From: Psychromonas sp. SP041
GTDB lineage: Bacteria; Pseudomonadota; Gammaproteobacteria; Enterobacterales; Psychromonadaceae
Direction: 5' to 3'
Assembly (NCBI RefSeq): GCF_000470315.2
Contig: NZ_CBRF02000001.1
Coordinates: 62,001-126,000 of the forward strand
Length of the DNA stretch: 64,000 bases
The notes beneath the pieces are model-generated. The model did not search any database and was not told the origin of the DNA. It saw only the letters and a list, made by a program, of their open reading frames with translations. Positions 34,741-44,093 of the stretch are shown one piece after another. Each line of letters begins with the position of its first letter. Position 1 is the first letter of the stretch. A program made the translations under genes and the position numbers.

Positions 34741-35232
34741 TTATTCTCCGATAAAACGTAGTTGAGTAAACAAAAGGCTCGAATGCCTTGAGTGAAGCAT
34801 GATTCTAACCCTGTCATACAGGATCTTGCATTCTTTGTAATCAGGATCGCTTTTGTCAAATAAAGCAACTTGAGCGGCTTGCATATAGATAGCAACAGCC
34901 CATCCAATTTCCGTTTCATCAGAGATATCCCTGTCCAGCCATGAAATTGCCGAAATTGATTCTCTTAATGGCATGGCTGCAAGTATGACGGTTATTTTCT
35001 GAATAATGTCGCGGGTCTTTTCTGTGTTATCCATATTGATTTTATGTCTAGCAAATTTAGGAAGCGCTTTAGATATTTCTTGAAACGCTTCTGGTATTTC
35101 AGCATAAGTGTAAGTCCAATCTTCTTTTGACTCAAAGTCATCTAAGAACCGACGAATATCTGGAGAGATATTGCTCCAGAATTCTTTTTGGTATTTTGGT
35201 GTAAGTAAATTTTCGTTAAGCTTACTACTCAT
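34741..35232 (-). CDS. Plasmid protein of unknown function
   Basis: About 163 residues from ATG 35232, chosen because AAGAGGA lies 4-10 bases upstream; an ATG at 35280 lacks a ribosome site. Soluble and mostly helical, with aromatic-rich patches (KEDWTYTYAEIPEAFQEI). No domain recognised. It is the first gene of a minus-strand unit with the secreted protein and the second topoisomerase. It faces the type IVB operon across a shared promoter region. Confidence 0.5.
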   Translation of the reverse strand: MSSKLNENLLTPKYQKEFWSNISPDIRRFLDDFESKEDWTYTYAEIPEAFQEISKALPKFARHKINMDNTEKTRDIIQKITVILAAMPLRESISAISWLDRDISDETEIGWAVAIYMQAAQVALFDKSDPDYKECKILYDRVRIMLHSRHSSLLFTQLRFIGE

Positions 35233-35327
35233 TTTAATCCTCTTAAATGCTTTTAAATTATCTCGTTTGATAATTGCCATTTATGCACATATTATTAAAT
35301 TATGTCATATTTTATTTTGACTATCTA

Positions 35328-35356
35328 CTGACACAAGTATTAAAATACGTTAAAAT
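35328..35356 (+). promoter_or_regulatory. Promoter for the type IVB transfer operon
   Basis: CTGACA (35328-35333) and TAAAAT (35351-35356) with 17-base spacing; an overlapping TTGACT (35317-35322) and TAAAAT (35341-35346) pair has 18. Either could drive the operon starting at 35418. Confidence 0.5.
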
Positions 35357-35417
35357 ATATACCAAATTAATAGTCAACACTAGAAACTCTGAAAAATAAG
35401 AATAATAAGATAAAACT

Positions 35418-35660
35418 ATGAAATTTGATCAAGTGTCATACCCTCATTCTAGAGCAGAAACTCTGTCAGTAATGGGGAGTTATAAGATAAAAGAAGAACA
35501 AAAACTCTTAATTGAATCAAGCAATAAACTGGCATCATTTTTAGTTAAAACTCCAGGTTTTGAAGTTGCAGAATCATCAGGTCAAAGAGTGCCTACAATT
35601 AATTTGTTAGAAGCAAGAAATTCTTTGGTTTCAAACACAAGAGCGGGGTTTCAAAAGTGA
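35418..35660 (+). CDS. Small soluble protein at the head of the transfer operon
   Basis: 80 residues, no signal peptide, mixed charged. It has a helix-rich middle (IKEEQKLLIESSNKLASFL) and a C-terminal LLEARNSLVS helix. No ribosome site is obvious before the ATG. Its stop overlaps the GTG start of the TraW/IcmX-like gene by four bases, so they are coupled. Function not recognised. It occupies the place where small cytoplasmic accessory genes are often found in type IVB operons. Confidence 0.5.
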   Translation: MKFDQVSYPHSRAETLSVMGSYKIKEEQKLLIESSNKLASFLVKTPGFEVAESSGQRVPTINLLEARNSLVSNTRAGFQK

Positions 35661-36721
35661 AATTTATAAAATCTAAAAGTACATTGCTTTATGCAGCACT
35701 TACGTTGTCAACAATAGGATATTCTTCAAGCTCTTTTGCCTTAATTCCTACAACAGATGCCGCAAACTTAACTGAGAATATTGCAGGGAATATTGCTTCT
35801 GCTTACTCTTGGGCAGAGCAAAAAGCTATTATGATGGCAGACTTAGATCTTCAATCAATGCTTTCTGAGCTTGGGATTGATAATGATAACAATGCTATTT
35901 CTAACATGATTGTAAGAAGTGGTAGTGCGCTCGAAGAAATTCAAAATATAGAAATTATCGAACAGTCAATTCCAGATAAAGATGCAACTAGTACGATTTC
36001 GCTTCAGGCTATGAAAAGCACTGCACAATGTAGTGCCCAGAGTGAAGCTGAGACTGATATGGATGATCATGTCGAAGAAAACTGCCAGTTTATGACTGAT
36101 GTAGCTGATCAGATTGAGCTAAGACAAGATATTGTTGATGACTTTATTGAAGAGTGTGAGTCTCTTATTGATACAGACAATCTTGGTGATGACGAAGAGC
36201 CAATTAACAAAACACTTTGTGTAAGGTCTAGCATTCTAGTTGGTGCTGGCACACTTGATACTTATACATACGATCAGGCATCTGCAGTTAAACAGTTTGT
36301 AAGATTGGTGACAGGAGTTAGGCCTACACTTAAGCAGTCTGGTAAGCATTCTGAAGATTCTGCAGTTTTAATTAATGAAATGAGAAAAGAGGCAGTTAAA
36401 GGACTCGCATTTTCTTCATTAAATGAGATTGCGTTAATGAGAACAAGTTCTACTACTTCAGGAACTTCTCCATTAATGGCGCCTTTACATATTATATCAG
36501 ATTTCGATGAAGATAGGTTTGGAAGCACAAGCTGGATGGCTACACTTCAAAATGTAGATGAAGACAATAAAAACTCTGTATATCCAAGTGAAGTATTAAG
36601 AAAAGTGGCCGTAATGGACTCTTTTTTAGTTCATATGTCGGTATTAAGTTACAAACAGCAATTAAGAATGGAAGCATTGGAAGCAACGGGATTGGCGATA
36701 AAAATTAACCCAGTGGACTAA
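35657..36721 (+). CDS. TraW/IcmX-like periplasmic transfer protein
   Basis: 354 residues, with a signal peptide ending near SSSFA and a mature N-terminus IPTTDAANL. A large cysteine-containing acidic middle (about 110-190) and a conserved C-terminal block LRKVAVMDSFLVHMSVLSYK follow. Position in the order small gene, this gene, small polytopic protein, two-helix protein, DotA/TraY resembles the IcmX/TraW neighbourhood of Legionella and IncI systems. In those systems this protein is periplasmic and contributes to the channel. Naming rests mostly on context. A paralogue with the same N- and C-terminal blocks is encoded at 19101-20192. Confidence 0.6.
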   Translation: MKFIKSKSTLLYAALTLSTIGYSSSSFALIPTTDAANLTENIAGNIASAYSWAEQKAIMMADLDLQSMLSELGIDNDNNAISNMIVRSGSALEEIQNIEIIEQSIPDKDATSTISLQAMKSTAQCSAQSEAETDMDDHVEENCQFMTDVADQIELRQDIVDDFIEECESLIDTDNLGDDEEPINKTLCVRSSILVGAGTLDTYTYDQASAVKQFVRLVTGVRPTLKQSGKHSEDSAVLINEMRKEAVKGLAFSSLNEIALMRTSSTTSGTSPLMAPLHIISDFDEDRFGSTSWMATLQNVDEDNKNSVYPSEVLRKVAVMDSFLVHMSVLSYKQQLRMEALEATGLAIKINPVD

Positions 36722-36725
36722 GATA

Positions 36726-37361
36726 ATGAAAATGGTAATTATAAAAATAATAAAATCGATTCCATTACTTTTTTTCTCTAGCTTTGCTCTTGCTGATGAT
36801 GCTTATTTGTCGTCTTCATCAGGTGTGACCGTTATTGCAGAGTTTTTGGTGTCTGGCGGAACAATGATAGGGCTAGTGTTCTTTGTATCAGGAATTTACG
36901 GGCTTTATGCGAGAGCGGAAAATCCATCGCAATATCCTCTGGGTGTTTGTGTTTCATCAATAGTATCTGGCACTTTTTTAATTATTCCATCGCAAGTCTA
37001 TGCATGGACAGTCAATTCATTCTCTAGTGATAGTGACTGGGCGACTAACAGTACGATGCTGTCAGTTAGCACAAAGTTGTCAGATGATTTAAGTGATATT
37101 TCAGGAACATTTCTTGGTGAGTATATTTCAGACGATACGTTTACCACACTAATGGGGATGATTTACCTGGTCGGTCTTTTTGGGTTCCTGAGAGGAATTT
37201 ACCTAATTAAAGAAGCGGGTCAGCTAAGTAACCAACAACAGGGAAGCAGTTTTGCTCCTGCATTTTGGCATATTGTTGGTGGATGTGCCGTGATGAATAT
37301 ACTTCAATTCGGCTGTTTTCTATCTTGGTTATCAGGGATCTCTTATTTATGTGCGGAGTAA
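36726..37361 (+). CDS. IcmC/IcmD/DotV-like (TraQ/TraR-type) inner-membrane protein
   Basis: 211 residues with a signal-like N-terminus and about four transmembrane helices (near 35-60, 70-95, 138-160 and 180-205). The final segment HIVGGCAVMNILQFG has the GG-x-N pattern found in the small polytopic IcmC/IcmD/DotV and TraQ/TraR proteins of type IVB systems. It starts four bases after the TraW/IcmX-like gene and is followed four bases later by the next gene. Expected to be part of the inner-membrane channel. Family-level assignment only. Confidence 0.55.
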   Translation: MKMVIIKIIKSIPLLFFSSFALADDAYLSSSSGVTVIAEFLVSGGTMIGLVFFVSGIYGLYARAENPSQYPLGVCVSSIVSGTFLIIPSQVYAWTVNSFSSDSDWATNSTMLSVSTKLSDDLSDISGTFLGEYISDDTFTTLMGMIYLVGLFGFLRGIYLIKEAGQLSNQQQGSSFAPAFWHIVGGCAVMNILQFGCFLSWLSGISYLCAE

Positions 37362-37365
37362 AAAA

Positions 37366-37827
37366 ATGAGTTTATTAGAGCAGTATAAAGACCAAGCAAA
37401 ATCTAGCCTCAAACTTAAGATGGAATACAAAAACACGATTTCAGAAGCTAAATCTATTTCTAAAAACAATGCAAATAAAGAAGGCCCTGCAGTTTCTCCT
37501 CTTGTTACTAAAGATGATTTTATTAAAAGGTATAAAGGGGTCATGGTTGTTAGTTACTTGTCGATTTCATTTTTCTTATTCATGTTATTTGAAGTATTAA
37601 CCAGTACATCGATACTTCATGCTGGGTTCGCTATTTGTGGTTTATTAATCGTTGGGTGTACGTGCTTTAAAACTGCCTTTATTGCATGGAGAGCAAGATA
37701 CGTATTTGAAAGATGGGGCATTAGAGATAAGCCCATACCTCTTTACTTTTCTGATTTCGTGAATGAAGTGGAGATTAATTGGAAAGAGTTTTTTCCATTA
37801 AATATTGCAAGTAAAGGAACAAGTTAA
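37366..37827 (+). CDS. IcmV/TraX-like two-helix membrane protein
   Basis: 153 residues from ATG 37366 (GGAG nine bases upstream). A cytoplasmic charged N-terminus of about 55 residues precedes two adjacent transmembrane helices (VMVVSYLSISFFLFMLF; HAGFAICGLLIVGCTC) and a short C-terminal aromatic region (WGIRDKPIPLYFSDF). The size, topology and place directly before DotA/TraY correspond to IcmV/TraX. That identification is contextual. It ends one base before the next start codon. Confidence 0.5.
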   Translation: MSLLEQYKDQAKSSLKLKMEYKNTISEAKSISKNNANKEGPAVSPLVTKDDFIKRYKGVMVVSYLSISFFLFMLFEVLTSTSILHAGFAICGLLIVGCTCFKTAFIAWRARYVFERWGIRDKPIPLYFSDFVNEVEINWKEFFPLNIASKGTS

Positions 37828-37828
37828 A

Positions 37829-40318
37829 ATGTTTAATTTAATGTCATTAAAAAGGTTTTTATCATTATTGATGATCACTGCCTTTTCTATCTCGTCCCCA
37901 GTTGTAATGGCTGATGACGACGATTCTGATGTAACTGAAATTGTCACCTCGATAACATCGATGGATATTGATTTCAGCGGCGACGATAAAGAGCTCGTAC
38001 ATTACTGGCTTTATGAGATGTTCGGTGATTTCATTTTCGCACCATGGGATAGTAGCTATGAAGATAGTACGGATATTACCTTACTATCAAAGGCAGTAGG
38101 TTATACCAGTATATTAGCGATGATTTTGGGTGTGATTATTGTCTACTATGTGATGATTGGTGGTGCATTAAATACAGCACATTCAGGACAAGCTTTAGGC
38201 CAGCAGTGGAGCTCTGTATGGGTTCCTATTAGGACTTCAGCAGGTTTTTTTATGATCATGCCAATCTCAAGTGTTGGAGGGGGCGTCTTTTCATTCGCTC
38301 AAATGTTCATACTGTGGGTTATTATTTTGGGTTCAAACGCGGCTACAGTCCTTTGGGATAACAGTGTAGATAACCTACTTAGCCCATCAACAAAGTCTGT
38401 CAGCATGCAAGTAGGGGTTAAACCTTCTGCAGACATATTCAGAATGCTTGCCTGTACCGACAGGTATATCTCATATGCAAGTAACGTGAAAGGTGGATAT
38501 TTTAGTTCAAGTGACTTTGTCGTGGCAAAAGTGTGGACCAAAACTGACGATGACTACTTTTCTCATGTTTCTAAAGTGATTAGTGCATCGACGTCATCGT
38601 CATCATCAGAGTCTTTTGTTGCTTCAGCAACAAGCTTGGCAAGTGCCGTGAAACAAGATGATGTAATTAAGGTCGTATTCGGGCCAAGTGGTAGCTGTGG
38701 TCAAATTGAATTTCCAGAAGATGATGATAGTGTTGGTGATGATATAGTGCTTGATGTTGGTTACAAAAGAGAAATTATCAATACGGCTGTTCAGTCAAGC
38801 AAGTCTGCTATATCTGAACTTATCTCAAGTCATATCGAAATATTGTCTAGTCTTGGAAATGATATGGATGTGATCACATCTATTGTTGAGGATAAAGTAA
38901 AGAACGAGGATAGTGGCACTTATATCACGATGTATGATGCTGCATTTGATATGTTCTATTCAGCAACAGAAACATTTGCAAATTCTTTAGAATATAATAT
39001 TAATAAAAACATTGTTGAAAATGAAACGTTAACGGAGCAATGGCAGGAAGAAATCAAAGAAGGCGGATGGGGTAAAGCAGGCGTTTGGTTCTACGAGGTC
39101 AATTCTATTAGTATGATGGGCCAGAAAGCATTAAATACGCTTATTGACGGCATTAATGCTTCTGGATATGGCGTATGTAATCTTAACCAAGCGGACTATG
39201 GCACGAAAGACGTTTGTGAAGATGCGATGCAAGACTACACACAAATGAAAGCACTTTCGGCTCTGTTTACAGTTGACGGAATGGAGCAAGCTGAGACCGA
39301 TAATGATCAGATTTTAATTGGTGGGTCTAAAGTTGATGCACTTTGTGAATCAGGTAGAAGCTGTGAGCCAGATGACGGCGAGTTACGTAGCACAACCAAT
39401 GAAATGGCAATATGGATCATAAACCTGCTTGCTGATGGCTCTCCTGCATCTAGCACAGATTCTGATGGAGGAAGAAACGAACTAACCTCTCCTTTCCAAA
39501 CTGTATCGAGCATCGGTGTTACATTAAACAATTATTCATTAGCTTTATGGACAACTGCAGCGCTCACAAATGGTGCTATAGAGGCGACCAATAACGGACT
39601 TAAAGATTCTGTTGCCGGTTTCTTTGGTGGTGGCGCAATAGGCGGATTTATTTATGGTGTTGGTAAATTTACAATAGCGAGTATTGTACTTGTTGCCATG
39701 TCTGTTGCAGGCTCAGGATTTATTTTGGCATACTTAATTCCTTTCTTGCCAGTTGTGACCTGGATAATGATGGTGACAGGATATTTGATTACTGTTGTAG
39801 AGGCGGTTATTGCTGCACCACTGGCTATTATTTTGATGGCAACACCAGAGGGTGATGGTATATCAGGCACGAGATTAGAAAGAGCAATGCAGCTCTTAGC
39901 GATGGCGGTACTTAAACCATCACTTATGATTATCGGATTGATTGCTGCAGTTGCCATTTCAGGTATCTCATTTGGTATTATGAATCAATTCTTCTTTGAG
40001 ACAGCAGAACACGTTCTTTCTGGTGGTCCGATTGATGTTGTTGCTGTTGTTATACTTTATACAACGACCTCGTTTCAGTTATGTAAAATGCTAGTAAGCA
40101 TCATGCATAAGTTACCTGAGCAAATATTGGATTGGTTTAGCAGCGGTGTTGGCCGAAGCTTTGGTGAAGGAGATATTGGCGGGATGGTTGAGGGCAGTCA
40201 GTCAGATGCTAAGAGTTTCATGTCAAACGCTGGTAGTGGTCTCGGCTCTACTCTTAAAGAAAGTATTAGAGACAAGAAAAGAGCGAAGAACTTAAATGGC
40301 GGTGCATCTGAGGAATAG
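37829..40318 (+). CDS. DotA/TraY-like type IVB secretion/conjugation protein
   Basis: 829 residues from ATG 37829 (AAAGGAAC upstream; a TTG at 37805 is in frame). Signal peptide, then the DotA/TraY N-terminal signature: a transmembrane helix (LAMILGVIIVYYVMIGG) followed by NTAHSGQALGQQWSSVWVPI and AGFFMIMPISSVGGG. A large periplasmic domain follows (about 190-590, several cysteines). A block of about five transmembrane helices comes next (YLIPFLPVVTWIMMVTGYLI and others), and the tail is cytoplasmic. In Legionella and IncI plasmids this polytopic protein is essential for the type IVB apparatus and linked to mating. It is the last gene of the operon. Confidence 0.9.
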   Translation: MFNLMSLKRFLSLLMITAFSISSPVVMADDDDSDVTEIVTSITSMDIDFSGDDKELVHYWLYEMFGDFIFAPWDSSYEDSTDITLLSKAVGYTSILAMILGVIIVYYVMIGGALNTAHSGQALGQQWSSVWVPIRTSAGFFMIMPISSVGGGVFSFAQMFILWVIILGSNAATVLWDNSVDNLLSPSTKSVSMQVGVKPSADIFRMLACTDRYISYASNVKGGYFSSSDFVVAKVWTKTDDDYFSHVSKVISASTSSSSSESFVASATSLASAVKQDDVIKVVFGPSGSCGQIEFPEDDDSVGDDIVLDVGYKREIINTAVQSSKSAISELISSHIEILSSLGNDMDVITSIVEDKVKNEDSGTYITMYDAAFDMFYSATETFANSLEYNINKNIVENETLTEQWQEEIKEGGWGKAGVWFYEVNSISMMGQKALNTLIDGINASGYGVCNLNQADYGTKDVCEDAMQDYTQMKALSALFTVDGMEQAETDNDQILIGGSKVDALCESGRSCEPDDGELRSTTNEMAIWIINLLADGSPASSTDSDGGRNELTSPFQTVSSIGVTLNNYSLALWTTAALTNGAIEATNNGLKDSVAGFFGGGAIGGFIYGVGKFTIASIVLVAMSVAGSGFILAYLIPFLPVVTWIMMVTGYLITVVEAVIAAPLAIILMATPEGDGISGTRLERAMQLLAMAVLKPSLMIIGLIAAVAISGISFGIMNQFFFETAEHVLSGGPIDVVAVVILYTTTSFQLCKMLVSIMHKLPEQILDWFSSGVGRSFGEGDIGGMVEGSQSDAKSFMSNAGSGLGSTLKESIRDKKRAKNLNGGASEE

Positions 40319-40348
40319 TGACTTTTTTATAGTGTAAAATAATAGATT

Positions 40349-40385
40349 ATGGCAATGTACACGTTTTAATGTACATTGCCATTTT
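40349..40385 (+). terminator. Strong terminator ending the transfer operon
   Basis: ATGGCAATGTAC pairs perfectly with GTACATTGCCAT around a ten-base loop, followed by TTT. It isolates the radical SAM locus from the transfer operon. Confidence 0.85.
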
Positions 40386-40439
40386 ACACAAAAAGTATTA
40401 TATTATGTAGCTGGACTTAAAATTAGGCTATATTAAATA

Positions 40440-41699
40440 ATGATTACTGTTATTATCGCAAAACCTACAAAAGACTGTAATGCTGATTGTTCGTATTGCA
40501 GTACACCCCCCGATCATGAAGGTGGCTGGAGCTTTGAACAGTTCAAAGTTATGTTTGATCGTATACACCCGCAAGTTTCAGAAAATGCGACCTGGATTTG
40601 GCACGGTGGCGAACCTATGCTACTTGGTCCAGATTTTTATGTTAAAACTGCAGCATATGCAAAATCAATAAAGCCAAACTTAAAGTTTGCTCTTCAATCT
40701 AATCTATTGCTTTATACTACAAATAAGTGGAAAAAAGTCTTTGAAGATGTCTTCGGTGGGGAGATTTCTACAAGTTATGATCCCGACGCTCAAAATAGAA
40801 CAATTAAAGGCAGTACAGAAGCCTACACTAGACAGTTCTATAAAAAGATGGAAAATGTCCAAAGGGATGGGTTTAGACCGCTTGTTATCGGCACTTACAC
40901 TGAAGAAACGGCACATTACGCCTTAAAGATGTATGAAACATCTAAAGCCAGGGGCGAACAATCATTTTCTCTAAGATATAACTATCGCTATCCTGCTGGC
41001 CGAGTAAAAGATGCAGGGCCTGCTATTGATCCAGTTACTTACGGCAATATGCTTAATGAGCTGTATAACAAGTGGATGACAGACTTACCAAACTTTCTAA
41101 TTACCCCGTTAGATCAGATGTTTCTTAAATGCTTTGATACAACAACCTCTTTTTGCCCTTGGACAAACTCTTGTGGTGGTAAATTTATATCTATTGATCC
41201 TAATGGTGATATTTATAACTGTGGTGAATTTGGAGACTTAAAAAACCCAGATTACCGATACGGGAATTTATTGGAAGGGTGGATATCGACGCAGAAGAAA
41301 AAACAAATTGTTAATTTTCATAAAAAACCGTCAAGTGAAGAAAAGTTTGGTGTTGAGATGATGAATACTTATCCCGCTAAATTAATGAAAAGAAGAAAAT
41401 TTGATTTACCTATGTCTTGCAAAGAGTGCCGACACTACGAAGAGTGTGAAGGCGGATGCATGCGTGATGCTGAGCTTTATGAACAGGGTCTTGGTGGAAA
41501 ATTCTTTTATTGTCAGTCTTGGAAAATGGTGTTTGACAGAATGAAGATTTCTATTTTGAATGGTGAAGCCGATGGCATTATCAAGAAGATGGGGTTCATA
41601 CCATCAACTGTTAGAAAAATAGTTCGCTCTAAAGCGATTAATAACGGCTTTTTTGACAAACATCCTGAAGCTGCAAACATTACTATCAAAGAGGTTTAA
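40440..41699 (+). CDS. Radical SAM/SPASM maturase 1
   Basis: 419 residues. The radical SAM cluster motif CNADCSYC begins at residue 13. IWHGGEP follows at the SAM-binding GGEP position. The SPASM region has an early CGGKFISIDPNGDIYNC pair, then CKECRHYEECEGGC and a final FYCQSWK cysteine, enough for two auxiliary iron-sulfur clusters. Such enzymes act on peptides or proteins (thioether, C-C or other crosslinks, epimerisation). There is no ribosome site. A -10-like TATATT lies 6 bases before the ATG, so the mRNA may be leaderless. It is the first of six related enzymes and separated by two bases from the next. Substrate unknown; the protein at 44094 is the best candidate. Confidence 0.9.
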   Translation: MITVIIAKPTKDCNADCSYCSTPPDHEGGWSFEQFKVMFDRIHPQVSENATWIWHGGEPMLLGPDFYVKTAAYAKSIKPNLKFALQSNLLLYTTNKWKKVFEDVFGGEISTSYDPDAQNRTIKGSTEAYTRQFYKKMENVQRDGFRPLVIGTYTEETAHYALKMYETSKARGEQSFSLRYNYRYPAGRVKDAGPAIDPVTYGNMLNELYNKWMTDLPNFLITPLDQMFLKCFDTTTSFCPWTNSCGGKFISIDPNGDIYNCGEFGDLKNPDYRYGNLLEGWISTQKKKQIVNFHKKPSSEEKFGVEMMNTYPAKLMKRRKFDLPMSCKECRHYEECEGGCMRDAELYEQGLGGKFFYCQSWKMVFDRMKISILNGEADGIIKKMGFIPSTVRKIVRSKAINNGFFDKHPEAANITIKEV

Positions 41700-41701
41700 A
41701 T

Positions 41702-42832
41702 ATGCCTCTTACAGCCTATATTAAGCCAACCAATTATTGCACAGTTGATTGCGACCACTGCTACCTCTCCGTTGAGGTCAGAGCAAATAAACTTTCAATG
41801 TCAGATGATACTTTGAGACAGTCTGCAAGGCTTCTAATGGATTTGGCAAAAAAAGAGGGGCAAGACTCCCTGCATATCATATGGCATGGTGGTGAGCCTA
41901 TGATGCTTAGCCCTGAGTGGTACGAGCATGCTATTTCTATTTTAGATGAAGAAATAGGGCCAAACAAATATACACAAGGGATACAAACGTCAATGATTCC
42001 ATATAAAGAAACATGGGATCATTTAATAAAAACGCGGTTTGATTCTTTTTTAGGATCCAGTATTGATTTTACTCAACGAAAAATAGCTAAGAGCACTGAT
42101 AGTTATAAAAATGTTTGGCTGAAAAGAGTTAACAAAGCTCGAAAACAAGGTTTTACCATCGTTCCATCTATGGTGCCCAGCCGATTTGAAGTTGGGCACG
42201 GTAAAGCTATCGTTGAGTGGTTTGAAGAAAATGACTTTCCAGCTTTTAATATTGAAAGATACAGCGACATTGGTTCAGATAAATTGGATGCAACAAAAAA
42301 CATTCACCATTCTAAATTCTTAGTCGAAGTCTTTGATGCAGTATTGGACAGACTTAAGCAGGGACTGCGTGTTTCGCAGATAAATGTTGTTACTGCAGGA
42401 ATAAGAGGAGTACTGCTCGGTCAGCCTGGAGACCGATGGGGTGGAAAGTGTCAAAGAGAATTTATAGTAATAGAGCCTGATGGTTCAACAAATACTTGCC
42501 CAGACCGAACAAGCTTTGAGTCTTCATTTGCAAATGTGTCCGAGGGAGCCGTTGGATTCATTTCTTCTCCTCAAAGAAAGCAATGGATAAGAATACAAAA
42601 TAGCTACCATAAAGAAGATCACTGTAACCAATGTGAATTTAGTAAATGGTGCAAGTCAGGCTGTCCTATTGCAAACAATAAACTGAATGAATCAGAGACA
42701 GAATGCTCTGGATACAAAAAATATTTGCTTCACATAAAAGAAGCATTGAGCAATCCTGTTTATAAAGATTTATTAGTAAACTACATTAAGCCTCTTGGCG
42801 AACCAATTAACGCTAAAGAGAAACTAATTTAA
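41702..42832 (+). CDS. Radical SAM/SPASM maturase 2
   Basis: 376 residues. The cluster motif CTVDCDHC is near residue 12, followed by IIWHGGEPMML. The SPASM part has GGKCQREFIVIEPDGS...NTCPD, then CNQCEFSKWCKSGC and a last ECSGYK cysteine, so both auxiliary clusters look intact. It is clearly paralogous to its neighbours but distinct in sequence. GAGG precedes the start. The gaps to the flanking maturase genes are two and ten bases, so it is surely cotranscribed. Expected to install a modification on a peptide or protein; the chemistry cannot be told from sequence. Confidence 0.9.
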   Translation: MPLTAYIKPTNYCTVDCDHCYLSVEVRANKLSMSDDTLRQSARLLMDLAKKEGQDSLHIIWHGGEPMMLSPEWYEHAISILDEEIGPNKYTQGIQTSMIPYKETWDHLIKTRFDSFLGSSIDFTQRKIAKSTDSYKNVWLKRVNKARKQGFTIVPSMVPSRFEVGHGKAIVEWFEENDFPAFNIERYSDIGSDKLDATKNIHHSKFLVEVFDAVLDRLKQGLRVSQINVVTAGIRGVLLGQPGDRWGGKCQREFIVIEPDGSTNTCPDRTSFESSFANVSEGAVGFISSPQRKQWIRIQNSYHKEDHCNQCEFSKWCKSGCPIANNKLNESETECSGYKKYLLHIKEALSNPVYKDLLVNYIKPLGEPINAKEKLI

Positions 42833-42842
42833 GGGTTTTAAC

Positions 42843-43952
42843 GTGAAAATCGAAATTAATAAAAATGATCCAAGAAATACAAGTTCAGAGGACTTCGATT
42901 ATTTGGTTTACTTAAGAATATTTGAAGGCTGCAATCTTCACTGTGAGCATTGCTTCATTCCTGCAAACCCTAAGAAAATGACCATGGAGCAAATACGCGG
43001 CGTTCCTGATCAGATTAGTAAGATTGCACCGGAAGGTTCGAAAGTGCTTATACAATGGCATGGTGGGGAGCCTACGGCAATGGGAGCAAAGTGGTTTCGA
43101 GAGGCTATCTCATACATAAATGCGAACGCTAAATTCAAAGTAGAGCATGGAATTCAAACTAATCTCATGAATTATAATGAAGCTTGGAGAGATATTTTCC
43201 GCGATTTTTTTGATTCGTCAATTGGTGTGTCGTGGGATCCTGAAATCCGATTAATGAAAGCTGGAAAGCCAGAGACTAATCTTGATTTTGAAATGAAGTT
43301 TTGGAAAAACATTGATCTTTTATTAAGTGATGGGATTAAGCCTTATCTTGTTGTTACTGGCACAAAGGTGTTTTTTAATAAGTTTAGAAATCCTATGAAC
43401 TTTTTTAAGATGATGGAAGATAAAGGGATTAGTCATGTCCATATTGAACGATTAACTAAAACTGGCTATGCAAGAAATTCTTGGGAAAAGATTGGCGTAG
43501 ATAATCTTGAGTGGAGCAATTTCATGCTTCGATTTGCAAAAACCTACAAGATTTATTGTAACAAGCCTAGAAAGAGCAACCAACCTTTTAACTTGTCGCC
43601 TTTAGATGGGATGAATGAATCGGTAGAAAGACTTTTAAACGGTGAGTCTGGAGGCTATGGCTGTCTATCAGGGGCATGTGACACTCGGTTTCACACAATT
43701 GATGCAAATGGATACAAGGGTGGTTGTACAGCGCTTAATTCAGAGTCTGATAATAAGAGTGTTGCTGGTGGTCAAGTTGTTAAGTTTTTTGATTTTAGAG
43801 CTCAGCGAAAAATTCGGCAGGTTGATTGTGCATCTTGCCAGTTTAAGCCGATTTGCTCATCGGGTTGTCTTGCATCGGACAAGATGGATGAATCACTAGA
43901 ATGTTCTGGTGGTTATAAGCTCTTTGATGGGTTAAAAAAAATGAAAAGTTAA
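42843..43952 (+). CDS. Radical SAM/SPASM maturase 3
   Basis: 369 residues with a GTG start behind an AAGGG-like site. CNLHCEHC near residue 31, IQWHGGEPTAMG, and a SPASM region with CLSGACDTRFHTIDANG...GGCTALN, CASCQFKPICSSGC and a final ECSGGYK. The N-terminus is about 20 residues longer than in maturases 1 and 2. It is the last of the first three maturases and is followed by 141 bases before the candidate substrate gene. All catalytic and auxiliary cysteines appear present. Substrate assignment is by genomic proximity only. Confidence 0.9.
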   Translation: MKIEINKNDPRNTSSEDFDYLVYLRIFEGCNLHCEHCFIPANPKKMTMEQIRGVPDQISKIAPEGSKVLIQWHGGEPTAMGAKWFREAISYINANAKFKVEHGIQTNLMNYNEAWRDIFRDFFDSSIGVSWDPEIRLMKAGKPETNLDFEMKFWKNIDLLLSDGIKPYLVVTGTKVFFNKFRNPMNFFKMMEDKGISHVHIERLTKTGYARNSWEKIGVDNLEWSNFMLRFAKTYKIYCNKPRKSNQPFNLSPLDGMNESVERLLNGESGGYGCLSGACDTRFHTIDANGYKGGCTALNSESDNKSVAGGQVVKFFDFRAQRKIRQVDCASCQFKPICSSGCLASDKMDESLECSGGYKLFDGLKKMKS

Positions 43953-44093
43953 AAACTTAAATATGTGACTTTTGGTTCAAAAATGATATATTAATTCATT
44001 GAAATGCTTGTAGTAATGTAATCTGTACGCGGGATTATCTCACTCTATGTAGAAAAATAAAAATAGTAATAAAAATAGAAATAAGGGTTAGAA

